Shown here: positions 37,386-45,287 of the stretch, piece after piece | How the letters are laid out: every line of letters starts with the position of its first letter | How positions within the stretch are numbered: position 1 is the stretch's first letter | Made by a program: the position numbers and the translations under genes | Assembly (NCBI GenBank): GCA_012270995.1 | Contig: JAAXHG010000061.1 | Location: 1-50,092, forward strand | DNA length: 50,092 nt | Source of the DNA: Vicinamibacteraceae bacterium | Lineage (GTDB): Bacteria; Acidobacteriota; Thermoanaerobaculia; Multivoradales; Multivoraceae | Reading direction: 5' to 3' | The notes under the pieces: generated by a model | Databases searched by the model: none | What the model was told of the DNA's origin: nothing | The model's input: only the letters and a program-made list of their open reading frames with translations

Positions 37386-38584
37386 CGACGGTCACCGAGC
37401 GGCGGCAGCCGATTCCCTTCATCGACCTGGCCGCTCAGTCGAGACGGCTGCGGCCGGAGATCGACCGGCGGATCGCGGCCGTCCTCGGCCACGGCCGCTA
37501 CGTCAACGGACCCGAGGTCGAGGAACTGGAGGCGGAGCTCGGCAGGCTCGGCGGGACGTCGGCGGTGGCCGTATCGAGCGGGTCGGACGCCCTGCTGATC
37601 GCGCTGCTCGCACTGGGCGTCGGCCAGACGGAAGGGCGGCGCGACGCGGTGTTCGTTCCGTCCTTCACGTTCACGGCGACGGCGGAAGTCGTCCTGCTGG
37701 CGGGCGCCGTCCCGGTGTTCGTCGACGTCCGGGAGGACGACTTCCTGCTCGACATGGGTTCCCTGGAGCGCGAGTTCGAGGCGCTGGAGCGGGCCGGCGG
37801 CGCCGTGTCTCGGGCGGTCATCACCGTAGACCTGTTCGGCCAGCCGATGCCCCGCCAGCCGCTGGCCGACTGGGCGGCCTCGAGGGGGCTGGAGGTGATC
37901 TCGGATGCCGCCCAGAGCTTCGGCGCTCGTCGCGGGGGCCGGCCGGTCGGATCGCTGGCCGCCTTGACGACGACCAGCTTCTACCCCGCCAAGCCGCTCG
38001 GCGCCTACGGCGACGCCGGCGCGGTCTTCAGCACGGAACCGGCCGTCGCCGAGGTGGTGCGTTCGATCCGCGAGCACGGCCAGAGCGCCGACCGCTACGA
38101 CATCGTGCGGCTGGGGATGAACGGCAGGCTGGACACCCTGCAGGCCGCCGTTCTCCTGGCGAAGCTCACGATCTTCGAGCAGGAACTGGCCGCCCGCCGC
38201 GCCGTCGCCGCCGGCTACACCCGGAGGCTGGGCGAGGCGTCGGCGTCGATGGGGACGCCGTGGCGCATCGATGCGCCGGTCTGCGAACCCGAGGTGGAGT
38301 CGAGTTGGGCCCAGTACACGCTGCGGGTCGACGACGCGGACGGAAGGCCGTCCGCGGACGCCCGGGACGCTCTGCGCGCCCACCTGGCCCGGGCCGGCAT
38401 CCCGACCGCGGTCCACTACCCCTGCCCGATGCATCTGCAGCCGGCCTACGAGCCGTACGGCCGCGGTCCGGGATCGCTGCCCGTCAGTGAGACCCTGGCC
38501 GAACGGGTCGTCAGCCTGCCCATGCACCCCTACCTCGACGAGTCGACGCTCGACCGCATCTGCGACCGCATCGCGACCGCGTAG
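37382..38584 (+). CDS. DegT/DnrJ/EryC1 family sugar aminotransferase
   Basis: PLP aminotransferase of the type that makes amino sugars on nucleotide-sugar precursors. The 400-residue protein starts with IPFIDLAAQSRRLRPEIDRRI, has the PLP cofactor region AVAVSSGSDALLIALLALGVG and ISDAAQSFGARRGG, and the Schiff-base lysine in SFYPAKPLGAYGDAGAVF (K204). It ends with YLDESTLDRICDRIA. It most resembles WbpE/WlbC/Per-like members; the exact sugar is not deducible. The ATG 37382 overlaps the mutY stop by four bases. No other amino-sugar genes adjoin it, but a nucleotidyltransferase and an exporter occur elsewhere in the window. Confidence 0.9.
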   Translation: MTTVTERRQPIPFIDLAAQSRRLRPEIDRRIAAVLGHGRYVNGPEVEELEAELGRLGGTSAVAVSSGSDALLIALLALGVGQTEGRRDAVFVPSFTFTATAEVVLLAGAVPVFVDVREDDFLLDMGSLEREFEALERAGGAVSRAVITVDLFGQPMPRQPLADWAASRGLEVISDAAQSFGARRGGRPVGSLAALTTTSFYPAKPLGAYGDAGAVFSTEPAVAEVVRSIREHGQSADRYDIVRLGMNGRLDTLQAAVLLAKLTIFEQELAARRAVAAGYTRRLGEASASMGTPWRIDAPVCEPEVESSWAQYTLRVDDADGRPSADARDALRAHLARAGIPTAVHYPCPMHLQPAYEPYGRGPGSLPVSETLAERVVSLPMHPYLDESTLDRICDRIATA

Positions 38585-38616
38585 TCCGGCGGAGGGGCGC
38601 TAGCCTCGGATTCGGC

Positions 38617-39915
38617 ATGGCTCCTCCTCGTTCGCACGGCCTCGACAGCGGCGGTCGGCTGCCGGATGTCCGAACGTCGCTTCCGGGGCCATGTGCCAGG
38701 AAGGCGGCCCGCCGGCTTGAAGGAGTTGAGGCGCCGGGGATCAACACCCTGGTGGCCGGAAGTACGGCGATGCTGTGGGAGAAGGCTCTCGGCAGCAATG
38801 TGCTGGATATCGACGGGAACCGCTACCTCGACCTGACGGCCGGGTTCGGGGTTGCCGCGGTTGGCCACCGGCATCCTGCCGTGGTCTCGGCGGTCAAGCG
38901 GCAGGCGGATCGCCTTCTTCACGGATTGGGTGACGTGTTTGCCCATCCTGCTCGTCTGGAACTGAGCGAGCGTCTGGGTCGTATGGTGCCGCTTCGCGAG
39001 CCTCAGGTGTACTTTGCCGCCTCCGGAGCGGACGCGGTGGAGATCGCGCTCAAGACGGGCCGCCTCTACAGCGGGCGCCCTGGAATCCTCGCGTTCACGC
39101 CGGCCTACCACGGGACGACGTTGGGCGCGCTCCAGGGCACTTCGAGGCCGGCTTTTCGAAGCCCCTTCAGCGAGCCGCTCGACGAGCTGGTTCATCGTCT
39201 GGCCCACGGCGCCGAGCCTGAGGAGGTGCGGCAATTGCTGGACCGGCAGCCGGACATCGGAACCTGTCTGGTCGAACCGGTGATCGGCCGCGAGGCGACC
39301 CGATGGCCGCCGCGCGGCTGGTTGGCCGGACTGGCCTCGGCATGCCGCGCGCACGACGTGGTCCTGGCGGTCGATGAGATCTTCACCGCGTTCGGGCGCT
39401 GCGGCGAATGGTTCGTCGCCGGAGAGGCGGGTATCGAGCCCGATCTCATCTGCTGCGGCAAGGCCCTTGGCGGCGGTCTCCCCATCGCGGCCGTGCTCGG
39501 TGAGAAGGAGATCATGGCCGCCTGGCAGACGGATGGCGAGGCCCGGCACACGGCCACGTTCGTCGCGCACCCGCTTGGCTGCGCTGCGGCTCTCGCGACG
39601 CTCGATGTGATCGAGAGGGAGGGCCTGATTCAACGGTCCCGGACGATGGGAATACGCTTCGGCCACCGCGTGGAACCGCTCAAGCAGCACCGCGGCATCG
39701 TCGACGTCCGCGGCACGGCGATGCTGTGGGGCGTGGAACTGGATAGCCGGGAGCGCGCCGTCGGCCTGTGCCGGCACCTCCTGGAACGGGGCGTGATCGC
39801 CCTGAGCGGCGGCGCCACCGGTGCGGTGCTCCAGATCGCGCCACCGCTGGTGATCACCGAGCGCCAGCTCGACTACGCGGCGGATTCCCTGGTCGAGGCC
39901 GCTACTGGAGTGTGA
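38617..39915 (+). CDS. Class III (ornithine/GABA-type) PLP aminotransferase
   Basis: Fold-type I aminotransferase of the ArgD/GabT/OAT group. The 432 residues contain LDIDGNRYLDLTAGFGVAAVGHRHPAV, the substrate/PLP loop YFAASGADAVEIALKTGRLYSGRPGILAF, the Asp partner VVLAVDEIFTAFGRCGEWF, and the Schiff-base lysine in LICCGKALGGGLPIAAVLG (K282). Substrate specificity among ornithine, acetylornithine, GABA, diaminobutyrate or similar cannot be decided by eye. The start ATG 38617 sits 32 bp after the DegT gene. Its 3' end overlaps the tonB gene tail-to-tail by 14 bp. Confidence 0.9.
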   Translation: MAPPRSHGLDSGGRLPDVRTSLPGPCARKAARRLEGVEAPGINTLVAGSTAMLWEKALGSNVLDIDGNRYLDLTAGFGVAAVGHRHPAVVSAVKRQADRLLHGLGDVFAHPARLELSERLGRMVPLREPQVYFAASGADAVEIALKTGRLYSGRPGILAFTPAYHGTTLGALQGTSRPAFRSPFSEPLDELVHRLAHGAEPEEVRQLLDRQPDIGTCLVEPVIGREATRWPPRGWLAGLASACRAHDVVLAVDEIFTAFGRCGEWFVAGEAGIEPDLICCGKALGGGLPIAAVLGEKEIMAAWQTDGEARHTATFVAHPLGCAAALATLDVIEREGLIQRSRTMGIRFGHRVEPLKQHRGIVDVRGTAMLWGVELDSRERAVGLCRHLLERGVIALSGGATGAVLQIAPPLVITERQLDYAADSLVEAATGV

Positions 39916-40645
39916 AGGTGACGGTCAGGTTGTAGTACGCGGCGACCGGCTTGCCGTTCAGCGTCGCCGGCTTGAACTTCCACTGCCTGACCGCCGCCAC
40001 GGCCGCCTCGCTGAGGCCCATGTGCAGGCCCTTCAGCACCTTGACGTCTGTGATGTCACCGTTCTTGTCGATCGTCGTCTGGAGAACGACGGAACCCTGG
40101 ATCCGCGCCTTGCGCGCAATCTCCGTGTACTGCGGCTGTGGCGCGCTGATCTTCTCCGGATGCGTCACGTCGCCGGTGACCTGGATCGGCACGTCGGGTT
40201 CCTGCGGCGGCGGCGCCTCGGGGAGGTCGAAGAGATCGAGATCGTCGACTTCCGGAATGTCGATCGCCTCTGGCTCGTCGATGCGGATCGGTTCCGGTTC
40301 GCCGGGCGTCGGATCGGGGATCGGCACCTTCTTCGACTTGGGCTTCGGAATCTGCTGCTCGATCTCCGGTGGTGGCGGCTTGAAGCGCACCTGCTGGACG
40401 ACGAAGATCTTCTGCGGCGGCGGCGGCGCCACCACTTCGCCGTACAGATCGGGAAGCTTGACGATCAGCAGGATCGCGTGGAACAGCACGGCGACCCCGA
40501 ACGAGTAGCGGAAGGTCCTGTTGTCCTCGCGGGTCTCCTGGACGAAGGTCAGCAGGCCCTGTTCGGCGGAAGTTGGCGGGGCCAGTTCGTCGTTCGCGGA
40601 TACCGCCGCGGGGGATGCAGCCTGTTCGAGGTTCTCGTCACTCAT
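39902..40645 (-). CDS. tonB: TonB family energy transducer
   Basis: Couples the inner-membrane proton gradient to outer-membrane receptors. The 247-residue protein has a cytoplasmic N-terminus, one membrane span near residues 48-65 (FGVAVLFHAILLIVKL), a Pro-rich spacer (PPPPQKIFVVQQVRFKPPPP and PEAPPPQEPDVPIQ), and the C-terminal TonB domain with PQYTEIARKARIQGSVVLQTTIDKNGDI and a final AVAAVRQWKFKPATLNGKPVAAYYNLTVTF. No ExbB/ExbD genes lie nearby. Start ATG 40645 with AAGGGG upstream. Overlaps the aminotransferase gene at its 3' end. Confidence 0.93.
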   Translation of the reverse strand: MSDENLEQAASPAAVSANDELAPPTSAEQGLLTFVQETREDNRTFRYSFGVAVLFHAILLIVKLPDLYGEVVAPPPPQKIFVVQQVRFKPPPPEIEQQIPKPKSKKVPIPDPTPGEPEPIRIDEPEAIDIPEVDDLDLFDLPEAPPPQEPDVPIQVTGDVTHPEKISAPQPQYTEIARKARIQGSVVLQTTIDKNGDITDVKVLKGLHMGLSEAAVAAVRQWKFKPATLNGKPVAAYYNLTVTFTLQ

Positions 40646-40766
40646 CCGGTTGCCCCTTTCCCGTCAGGTTCTCGGTTCAGGTGTTCTCTCGCGTGGTGTT
40701 CGAGTTCAACGTCCAGCCGGCTTCGGCGTATTCCGGTCCGTCTCCTCTCGAGCGCACGTCACCCGG

Positions 40767-40799
40767 GAGCTGATCCCTCCGGCCCGTGACGGGCAGGTC
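40767..40799 (+). repeat. GGGAGC-type imperfect repeat
   Basis: GGGAGCTGATCCCTCC followed by a GACGGGCAGGT block resembles 17892-17926 (GGGAGCCGACCCCTCC, then GACGGGCGGGT). The match is imperfect. It sits in the 198-bp gap between tonB and recR. Confidence 0.4.
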
Positions 40800-40808
40800 C
40801 ATCCGACG

Positions 40809-40831
40809 CCGTCCGCACAGACGGCGGACGG
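40809..40831 (-). terminator. Hairpin downstream of recR
   Basis: CCGTCCGC and GCGGACGG form a perfect 8-bp stem with loop ACAGACG, 13 bp past the recR stop. No T-tract. Likely 3' end structure of the dnaX-ybaB-recR transcript. Confidence 0.5.
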
Positions 40832-40843
40832 GCGGGTGACGGG

Positions 40844-41434
40844 CTACAGAGAACGGCGGCCGGCCAGAGATCTGGCCAGCGTGACCTGGTCGGCGTAGTC
40901 GATGTCGCCGCCGACGGGGAGGCCGAAGGCGAGGCGGGTTACGCGAACGCCGCGGCGGGCGAGGAGGTTGGCCAGGTAGAGCGCCGTGGCTTCGCCTTCG
41001 ACGTTCGGGTTCATGGCCAGGATCGCCTCTTCGATGCCGTCGAGGCGCTCCAGGAGGGAAGCGACCGTCAGTTCGTCGGGTCCTACGCCTCGCTGGGGCG
41101 AAAGGGAGCCGAGAAGTGCGTGGTAGAGGCCGTGGAACTCACCCGTGCGCTCGATCGGTTCGATGTTGAACGGCTCCTCGACGACGCAGAGCTTGGTCCG
41201 GTCGCGCCGCGGATCGCTGCAGATCGAACAGGGATCCACCGCGGTGATCTGATGACAGGTGGAGCAGTGGATCATGCGGTCCTTGACGTCGATGACCGCC
41301 TGGGCGAGCGCTTCGGCCCGGCTGCGGTCGACGCGGAGCAGGTGGTGCGCCAGTCGCCGGGCTGTCTTCGGGCCGATGCCCGGCAGGCGTGAGAGCTCAT
41401 CTACGAGGCTGGAGAGCGGATCGGCCGGCATCAC
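40844..41434 (-). CDS. recR: Recombination mediator RecR
   Basis: RecFOR-pathway loader of RecA. The 196 residues have the HhH segment LSRLPGIGPKTARRLAHHLL, the zinc-finger CSTCHQITAVDPCSICSD, and the TOPRIM region LCVVEEPFNIEPIERTGEFHGLYHALLGSLSP. The usual C-terminal LPVGGDIDYADQVTLARSLAGR is intact. The start is GTG 41434 or the adjacent ATG 41431. It overlaps the ybaB stop, in the standard dnaX-ybaB-recR order. recF, its classical partner, is absent from its common place by dnaN. Confidence 0.96.
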   Translation of the reverse strand: MMPADPLSSLVDELSRLPGIGPKTARRLAHHLLRVDRSRAEALAQAVIDVKDRMIHCSTCHQITAVDPCSICSDPRRDRTKLCVVEEPFNIEPIERTGEFHGLYHALLGSLSPQRGVGPDELTVASLLERLDGIEEAILAMNPNVEGEATALYLANLLARRGVRVTRLAFGLPVGGDIDYADQVTLARSLAGRRSL

Positions 41435-41724
41435 GTGAGGCCGGGAATCCCGGCGGCCATGCCGCCGAGACGCTGGCCCACGTACTCGTTCACCTTACGT
41501 CCGGCTTCGTTCACGGCGGCCTGCACCAGGTCCTGGACCATGCCCGGATCCTCAGGGTCGAGAACCTCGGGATCGATGTGAACGCCCAGGACCTCCTTTT
41601 CGCCGTTCATGCGCACCTCGACCATGCCGCCGCCGACGCTGGCGGTGAACTCGGCAGCCGCCAGATCGCGCTGCATCTGCTGCTGCATTTCCTGGGCCTG
41701 CCGCATCAGCTTCTGGATGTTCAT
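41431..41724 (-). CDS. ybaB: YbaB/EbfC nucleoid-associated protein
   Basis: Small DNA-binding protein of the YbaB family. The 97 residues show the N-terminal coiled helix MNIQKLMRQAQEMQQQMQ, the central beta-sheet EFTASVGGGMVEVRMNGEKEVLGVHIDPEVL, and the C-terminal helix DPGMVQDLVQAAVNEAGRKVNEYV. Length and pattern are typical. It sits 35 bp after dnaX and overlaps recR, giving the conserved three-gene operon. Confidence 0.95.
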   Translation of the reverse strand: MNIQKLMRQAQEMQQQMQRDLAAAEFTASVGGGMVEVRMNGEKEVLGVHIDPEVLDPEDPGMVQDLVQAAVNEAGRKVNEYVGQRLGGMAAGIPGLT

Positions 41725-41759
41725 CGTGGACGTTCCTCGTCGGGGTTCAACTGGGAGGG

Positions 41760-43457
41760 TCAGCGGGTCCGGGGCCTTACGTCGACCACGCGTCCGCCGA
41801 AGATATCGAGCACAGCTCGCACGGTCGGGTTCTCCTCGGCGGTCCGGCGCGCCTCCTGGCCTGGCTGGGGGCTGCGGCGGCCTTCGGATCGCCGGGGTGG
41901 GCGGCCGGGCGCCGTTTCCCGCGCCGGCCTCCGAGGGTTGGTCCGTGGGGCGCGACCGGCCGGGGAGGGGGCGTCTTCTCGCGCGCCGGGCTCTCCGGCG
42001 GTCGTCTTCCAGCCGGCGTCGGGGCCCAGGACGGTGCGTGCCACCTCCTTCAGTTGGGTCGCCTTCGAGGAGTCCCGCAGCGCCTCCTCGAGGGCCGGAA
42101 CCGCGGTGACGACGAGAGTGCTGCCCTCGACCGCGAACCGGGCCTTGTGGAAGTCGAGCAGGCCGGCCAGGGAGGGATGCTTGGAAGCCAGGAGATGCTG
42201 GATCTCGCCGGCGGCGTCCGGAGTGCCTTCCGGGGCGTCGGCGCTGGACGCGCCCGGCGGATCCTGCGCCGTGGCGCCGGGCGGAGCGGTCGGACCCGAG
42301 GCGGCGGGAAGGCCGCCCGGGAGAGCGGCCCCAAGTTGCTCGATCCGCACGAGTCTCGGCAACTCGGCAGCGCGGAGCAGAGCGACCTCCAGCGCCAGAC
42401 CGGGAGCGTCCGCGCGCCGGACGACCGTCTCGCTGCTGAGCAGCAGATGCAACAGCCGGAGCAGGTTTTCGTAGCCCGCGTCTGCCGCCACCCGGGCCAG
42501 TTCGTTTGCGGCTTCGCCGGGAAGATCGACCTGCTCGGGGTCGAGACCCTGCGCCAGGTGCAGGGCGCTGCGCAGGAAGCCGAGGAAGTGGGTGAACACC
42601 TGCCGCGGATCGCTGCCCCCGTCCTCGATCGAGCGGATCGTCCGCGACACCTGGGCCCCGTCGCCGCCCAGAATGGCCGCAAGAAGGGCGGAGAGCAGTC
42701 CCGTGTCGATTCCGCCCAGCAGGCGGCCGACATCCTCGTCGGCCAGCTTGCCGCCGCCGAAGGTGGCGAGCTGGTCGACGAGGGCCACCGCGTCGCGCAC
42801 ACTGCCCTCGGAGGCGCGGGCGATCAGGCGCAGGGTCGCCCGGCTGGCCTCGATCTCCTCCGCTTCGCAGATCCGGGTCAGATGGGCCACCATCTCCCCG
42901 GCCGCCACGCGGCGGAAGTGGAACTCCTGGCAGCGGGAGAGGATCGTCGCCGGTACCATCTCGATCTCGGTCGTCGCGAAGACGAAGGTGAGATGGGAGG
43001 GCGGTTCCTCTACGATCTTGAGCAGGGCGTCGAAGGCCTGCCGGGAAAGGCGGTGGATCTCGTCGAGGACCACGACCTTGTAGCGGTCGCGCGCGGGGCC
43101 GTACTTCAGGCTCTCAGTGAGGTCGCGGACCTGTTCGACCTTGGAGTACGTGGCGGCGTCGATCTCGAGGACGTCGAGGTCGCCTCCTTGTGTGATCTCG
43201 ACGCACACCGGGCATTCGTTGCACGGCTCGGCGGCCGGTGCCTTGGCGGAACCGTCGGCGCCGACACAGTTCAGCGCCTTGGCGAGCACGCGGGCCGCCG
43301 TCGTCTTGCCGACTCCCCGGATGCCCGAGAACAGGTAGGCCTGAGCGATCCGCCCTTCGCGCAGCGCGTTCCCGAGCGCGGTCACGATGGCCTCCTGGCC
43401 GACCAGTTCCGCGAACGTCTGGGGGCGCCACTTGCGCGCCAGGGCCTGGTACGTCAC
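41760..43457 (-). CDS. dnaX: DNA polymerase III tau/gamma subunit
   Basis: Clamp-loader AAA+ ATPase. The 565-residue protein has QALARKWRPQTFAELVGQEAIV, Walker A FSGIRGVGKTTAARVLAKALNC (K51), a zinc ligand set (NC...CNECPVC), Walker B YKVVVLDEIHRLSRQAFDALLK, and sensor TLSRC-like ATILSRCQEFHF. A Pro/Ala-rich linker (about 375-410) and a variable C-terminus follow, ending in an Arg/Pro-rich tail. I did not find a clear slippery A-tract for a programmed gamma form. The start is GTG 43457. The SRP RNA gene is immediately upstream on the same strand. Confidence 0.95.
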   Translation of the reverse strand: MTYQALARKWRPQTFAELVGQEAIVTALGNALREGRIAQAYLFSGIRGVGKTTAARVLAKALNCVGADGSAKAPAAEPCNECPVCVEITQGGDLDVLEIDAATYSKVEQVRDLTESLKYGPARDRYKVVVLDEIHRLSRQAFDALLKIVEEPPSHLTFVFATTEIEMVPATILSRCQEFHFRRVAAGEMVAHLTRICEAEEIEASRATLRLIARASEGSVRDAVALVDQLATFGGGKLADEDVGRLLGGIDTGLLSALLAAILGGDGAQVSRTIRSIEDGGSDPRQVFTHFLGFLRSALHLAQGLDPEQVDLPGEAANELARVAADAGYENLLRLLHLLLSSETVVRRADAPGLALEVALLRAAELPRLVRIEQLGAALPGGLPAASGPTAPPGATAQDPPGASSADAPEGTPDAAGEIQHLLASKHPSLAGLLDFHKARFAVEGSTLVVTAVPALEEALRDSSKATQLKEVARTVLGPDAGWKTTAGEPGAREDAPSPAGRAPRTNPRRPARETAPGRPPRRSEGRRSPQPGQEARRTAEENPTVRAVLDIFGGRVVDVRPRTR

Positions 43458-43484
43458 GGCCGGCCGCTGGAGGGAGAAGTCAAT

Positions 43485-43590
43485 GAAGGGTTCCGGCTGT
43501 ACTGCGCCCTCGAAACGAACACCCTATCGCTGCTCCCTTCCGGGCCTGACGAGGTTCGGGGCCGGTCGAAACACAGGGCCCGAACCCTTC
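43485..43590 (-). ncRNA. ffs: 4.5S signal recognition particle RNA (small bacterial type)
   Basis: On the minus strand GTCAGGCCCGGAAGGGAGCA (within 43529-43550 region) is the conserved helix-8 core with the GGAA tetraloop that binds Ffh. The outer ends GAAGGGTTC and GAACCCTTC (43485-43493 and 43582-43590) pair perfectly, giving a single hairpin of about 106 nt with no Alu domain. This is the 4.5S-type SRP RNA. The boundaries are drawn from the terminal stem and could extend a base or two. Position just upstream of dnaX is common in bacteria. Confidence 0.93.
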
Positions 43591-43735
43591 AGTCACCTCT
43601 CGATCCTTCGTCCACGTGGGGAGACGGGGATCGAGCGGCATGGTAGCAGCCCGCGTGGCCTGGCGTACGGTCTCCCCGCGGCGCGGAAAGGGATGCTGCT
43701 ACGGTTGCTCGCCGACGGGATGGAGGGGCTCCGAG

Positions 43736-44200
43736 GTGGACGATCGAACTGCCATGGGGTTGGCTCTGGACGAGGCCCGGCTCGCGTCCGCGGCCGGAGA
43801 GGTTCCGGTGGGCGCCGTGGTCGTGCGCGGCGGAGAGGTGGTCGGCCGCGGGCACAACCGCAGGGAGTCCTGGGGCGACCCGATGGCCCATGCGGAGATG
43901 ATCGCGCTGGCTCAGGCCGCCGCCCGCCAGCAGGGCTGGCGGCTGGAGGGCTGCGCCGTGTACGCGACGCTCGAGCCGTGCGCGATGTGCGCCGGGGCGA
44001 TGGTCAACGCCCGCGTGGAGCGGCTCGTGTTCGGGGCGCGCGATCCGAAGGGCGGCTACTGCGGTTCGATCGGTGACCTCGTCCGTGAACCGAGACTGAA
44101 TCACCAAATCACGGTATGCTCCGGCGTCCTGGCGGAGGAGAGCTCAGCTTTGTTGCGCGCGTTCTTCCGGCGTCTACGGTCGAGCGGGCTTTTCGATTGA
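43736..44200 (+). CDS. tadA: tRNA-specific adenosine deaminase TadA
   Basis: Converts A34 to inosine in tRNA-Arg(ACG). The predicted 154 residues have the zinc deaminase motifs MAHAEMIAL (H52, E54) and [16 protein letters not shown] (C82, C85), then [15 protein letters not shown]. The start is GTG 43736, with GGAGGGG 7 bases upstream. The frame extends to 43616 but that adds unrelated residues over the SRP RNA promoter region. It ends just before the tRNA-Ser(GGA) gene, a frequent tadA-tRNA-SRP RNA-dnaX neighbourhood. Confidence 0.94.
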   Translation: MDDRTAMGLALDEARLASAAGEVPVGAVVVRGGEVVGRGHNRRESWGDPMAHAEMIALAQAAARQQGWRLEGCAVYATLEPCAMCAGAMVNARVERLVFGARDPKGGYCGSIGDLVREPRLNHQITVCSGVLAEESSALLRAFFRRLRSSGLFD

Positions 44201-44201
44201 G

Positions 44202-44291
<90 letters not shown>

Positions 44292-44338
44292 TTCTGGGGC
44301 TGGAGAAGGTGAAGGCGCACCGAGAAACCTGGGAACGA

Positions 44339-44428
44339 GGAGAGGTGCCAGAGTGGTCGAATGGGGCGGTCTCGAAAACCGTTGATCGTGCGAGCGATCC
44401 GTGGGTTCGAATCCCACCCTCTCCGCCA
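44339..44428 (+). tRNA. tRNA-Ser(CGA)
   Basis: Acceptor stem GGAGAGG/CCTCTCC, D-arm GAGTGGTCGAATGG, anticodon loop CTCGAAA (anticodon CGA) in stem GCGGT/ACCGT, a long class II variable arm (GATCGTGCGAGCGATC), the same T-arm as the GGA gene, discriminator G and encoded CCA. Separated from the first tRNA by 47 bp. Confidence 0.94.
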
Positions 44429-44468
44429 TCAACCAGCAGAGAAGTCGCCATCAACTAGCAGGGAAGTA
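44425..44468 (+). repeat. 22-bp tandem duplication at the tRNA-Ser 3' end
   Basis: GCCATCAACCAGCAGAGAAG starts at 44425 (the tRNA discriminator G plus CCA) and is repeated from 44447 as GCCATCAACTAGCAGGGAAG. The two 22-bp units differ at three positions. The second unit holds the rpmH ribosome-binding site (AGGGAAG). Confidence 0.75.
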
Positions 44469-44470
44469 AC

Positions 44471-44605
44471 GTGAAGAGGACATACCAGCCGAACAACCGG
44501 CGTCGCAAGAAGAAGCACGGTTTCCGCGCCCGAATGCGGACGAGACACGGGCGGGCGATTCTCTCGCGCCGCCGCCGGAAGGGCCGCAAGCGCCTCACGG
44601 TCTGA
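44471..44605 (+). CDS. rpmH: 50S ribosomal protein L34
   Basis: Short, highly basic ribosomal protein of 44 residues. Reading from GTG 44471 gives [20 protein letters not shown], then [20 protein letters not shown] and a final RLTV, the classic L34 sequence. The start follows AGGGAAG. It leads the rpmH-rnpA-yidD-yidC-khpB block, and its stop is two bases before the rnpA start. Confidence 0.96.
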   Translation: MKRTYQPNNRRRKKKHGFRARMRTRHGRAILSRRRRKGRKRLTV

Positions 44606-44607
44606 CC

Positions 44608-45018
44608 TTGAGTCGAGCGAGCAGCCCGCGGTGCAACTCCGGTGTCGCACCGGGAGTCGAACGGATCCGGTCGAGTCGCGACTATCGCAGGGTCTACCGT
44701 CGGGGTCGGCGTTTCCAAGGCGACATCGCGGTGTTCCACGTCCGGGAAAACGAGGCCGGCCACCCCCGGCTCGGGCTCACGGCCAGTCGGCGCGTGGGTG
44801 GCGCCGTGGTGCGAAACCGCCTTCGCCGGCGAGTGCGTGAGCACTATCGCCAGCAGGTCCGCCGGGACATGCTGCCCGCGGTGGACGTGGTCGTCCACCT
44901 GAAAGCCGCCGCCGCCGCCGCGGACCGGCGCAGCTTCTACCGGCAGCTCGACCGCCTGTTTCGGGCGGCCAGCCGCCACGGCACCCGCCGCTCCCGCCAC
45001 CCGAGGTCGTCGCGGTGA
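44608..45018 (+). CDS. rnpA: Ribonuclease P protein component
   Basis: Protein subunit of RNase P, helping the RNA cleave 5' leaders of pre-tRNA. The 136 residues include RIRSSRDYRRVYRRGRRF, LGLTASRRVGGAVVRNRLRRRVREHYR (the RNR signature) and VDVVVHLKAAAAAADRRSFY. The start TTG 44608 gives a somewhat long N-terminus; family homology begins near RIRSSRDY. It overlaps yidD by four bases (GTGA). Confidence 0.93.
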   Translation: MSRASSPRCNSGVAPGVERIRSSRDYRRVYRRGRRFQGDIAVFHVRENEAGHPRLGLTASRRVGGAVVRNRLRRRVREHYRQQVRRDMLPAVDVVVHLKAAAAAADRRSFYRQLDRLFRAASRHGTRRSRHPRSSR

Positions 45019-45287
45019 TGAACGTTCCGGTCCGCTTCGCCGTGGCGTTGCTGCGCGCGTACAAGCGCTGGTTGTCGCCGCTCCTTCCCCGCGCGTGCCG
45101 TTTCAGTCCGACCTGTTCCGAGTACGGGCAGATCGCCCTGCGGAGCCACGGCCTGGTGGCAGGGAGCTGGCTGACGATCCGGCGCCTGCTCCGCTGCCAG
45201 CCGCTGGGCCGGGGAGGCATCGATCTGCCGCCCGCCGGCGTGGGATCCCTGAAGCTGCCCGGCTTGAGAGCTGAGGCGGATGGATAG
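45015..45287 (+). CDS. yidD: Membrane protein insertion efficiency factor YidD
   Basis: Small membrane-associated helper of protein insertion. The 90 residues contain the full signature: RAYKRWLSPLLPRACRFSPTCSEYGQIAL with the conserved cysteines, then RLLRCQPLGRGGIDLPPAG. The start is GTG 45015 (or ATG 45018), overlapping rnpA, and its end overlaps the yidC start by 8 bp. Order and overlaps match the classical locus. Confidence 0.95.
   Translation: MMNVPVRFAVALLRAYKRWLSPLLPRACRFSPTCSEYGQIALRSHGLVAGSWLTIRRLLRCQPLGRGGIDLPPAGVGSLKLPGLRAEADG

Noticed and set aside
41760..43457. Programmed frameshift producing a short gamma form of DnaX
   Set aside because: No A-rich slippery heptamer was seen in the frame.
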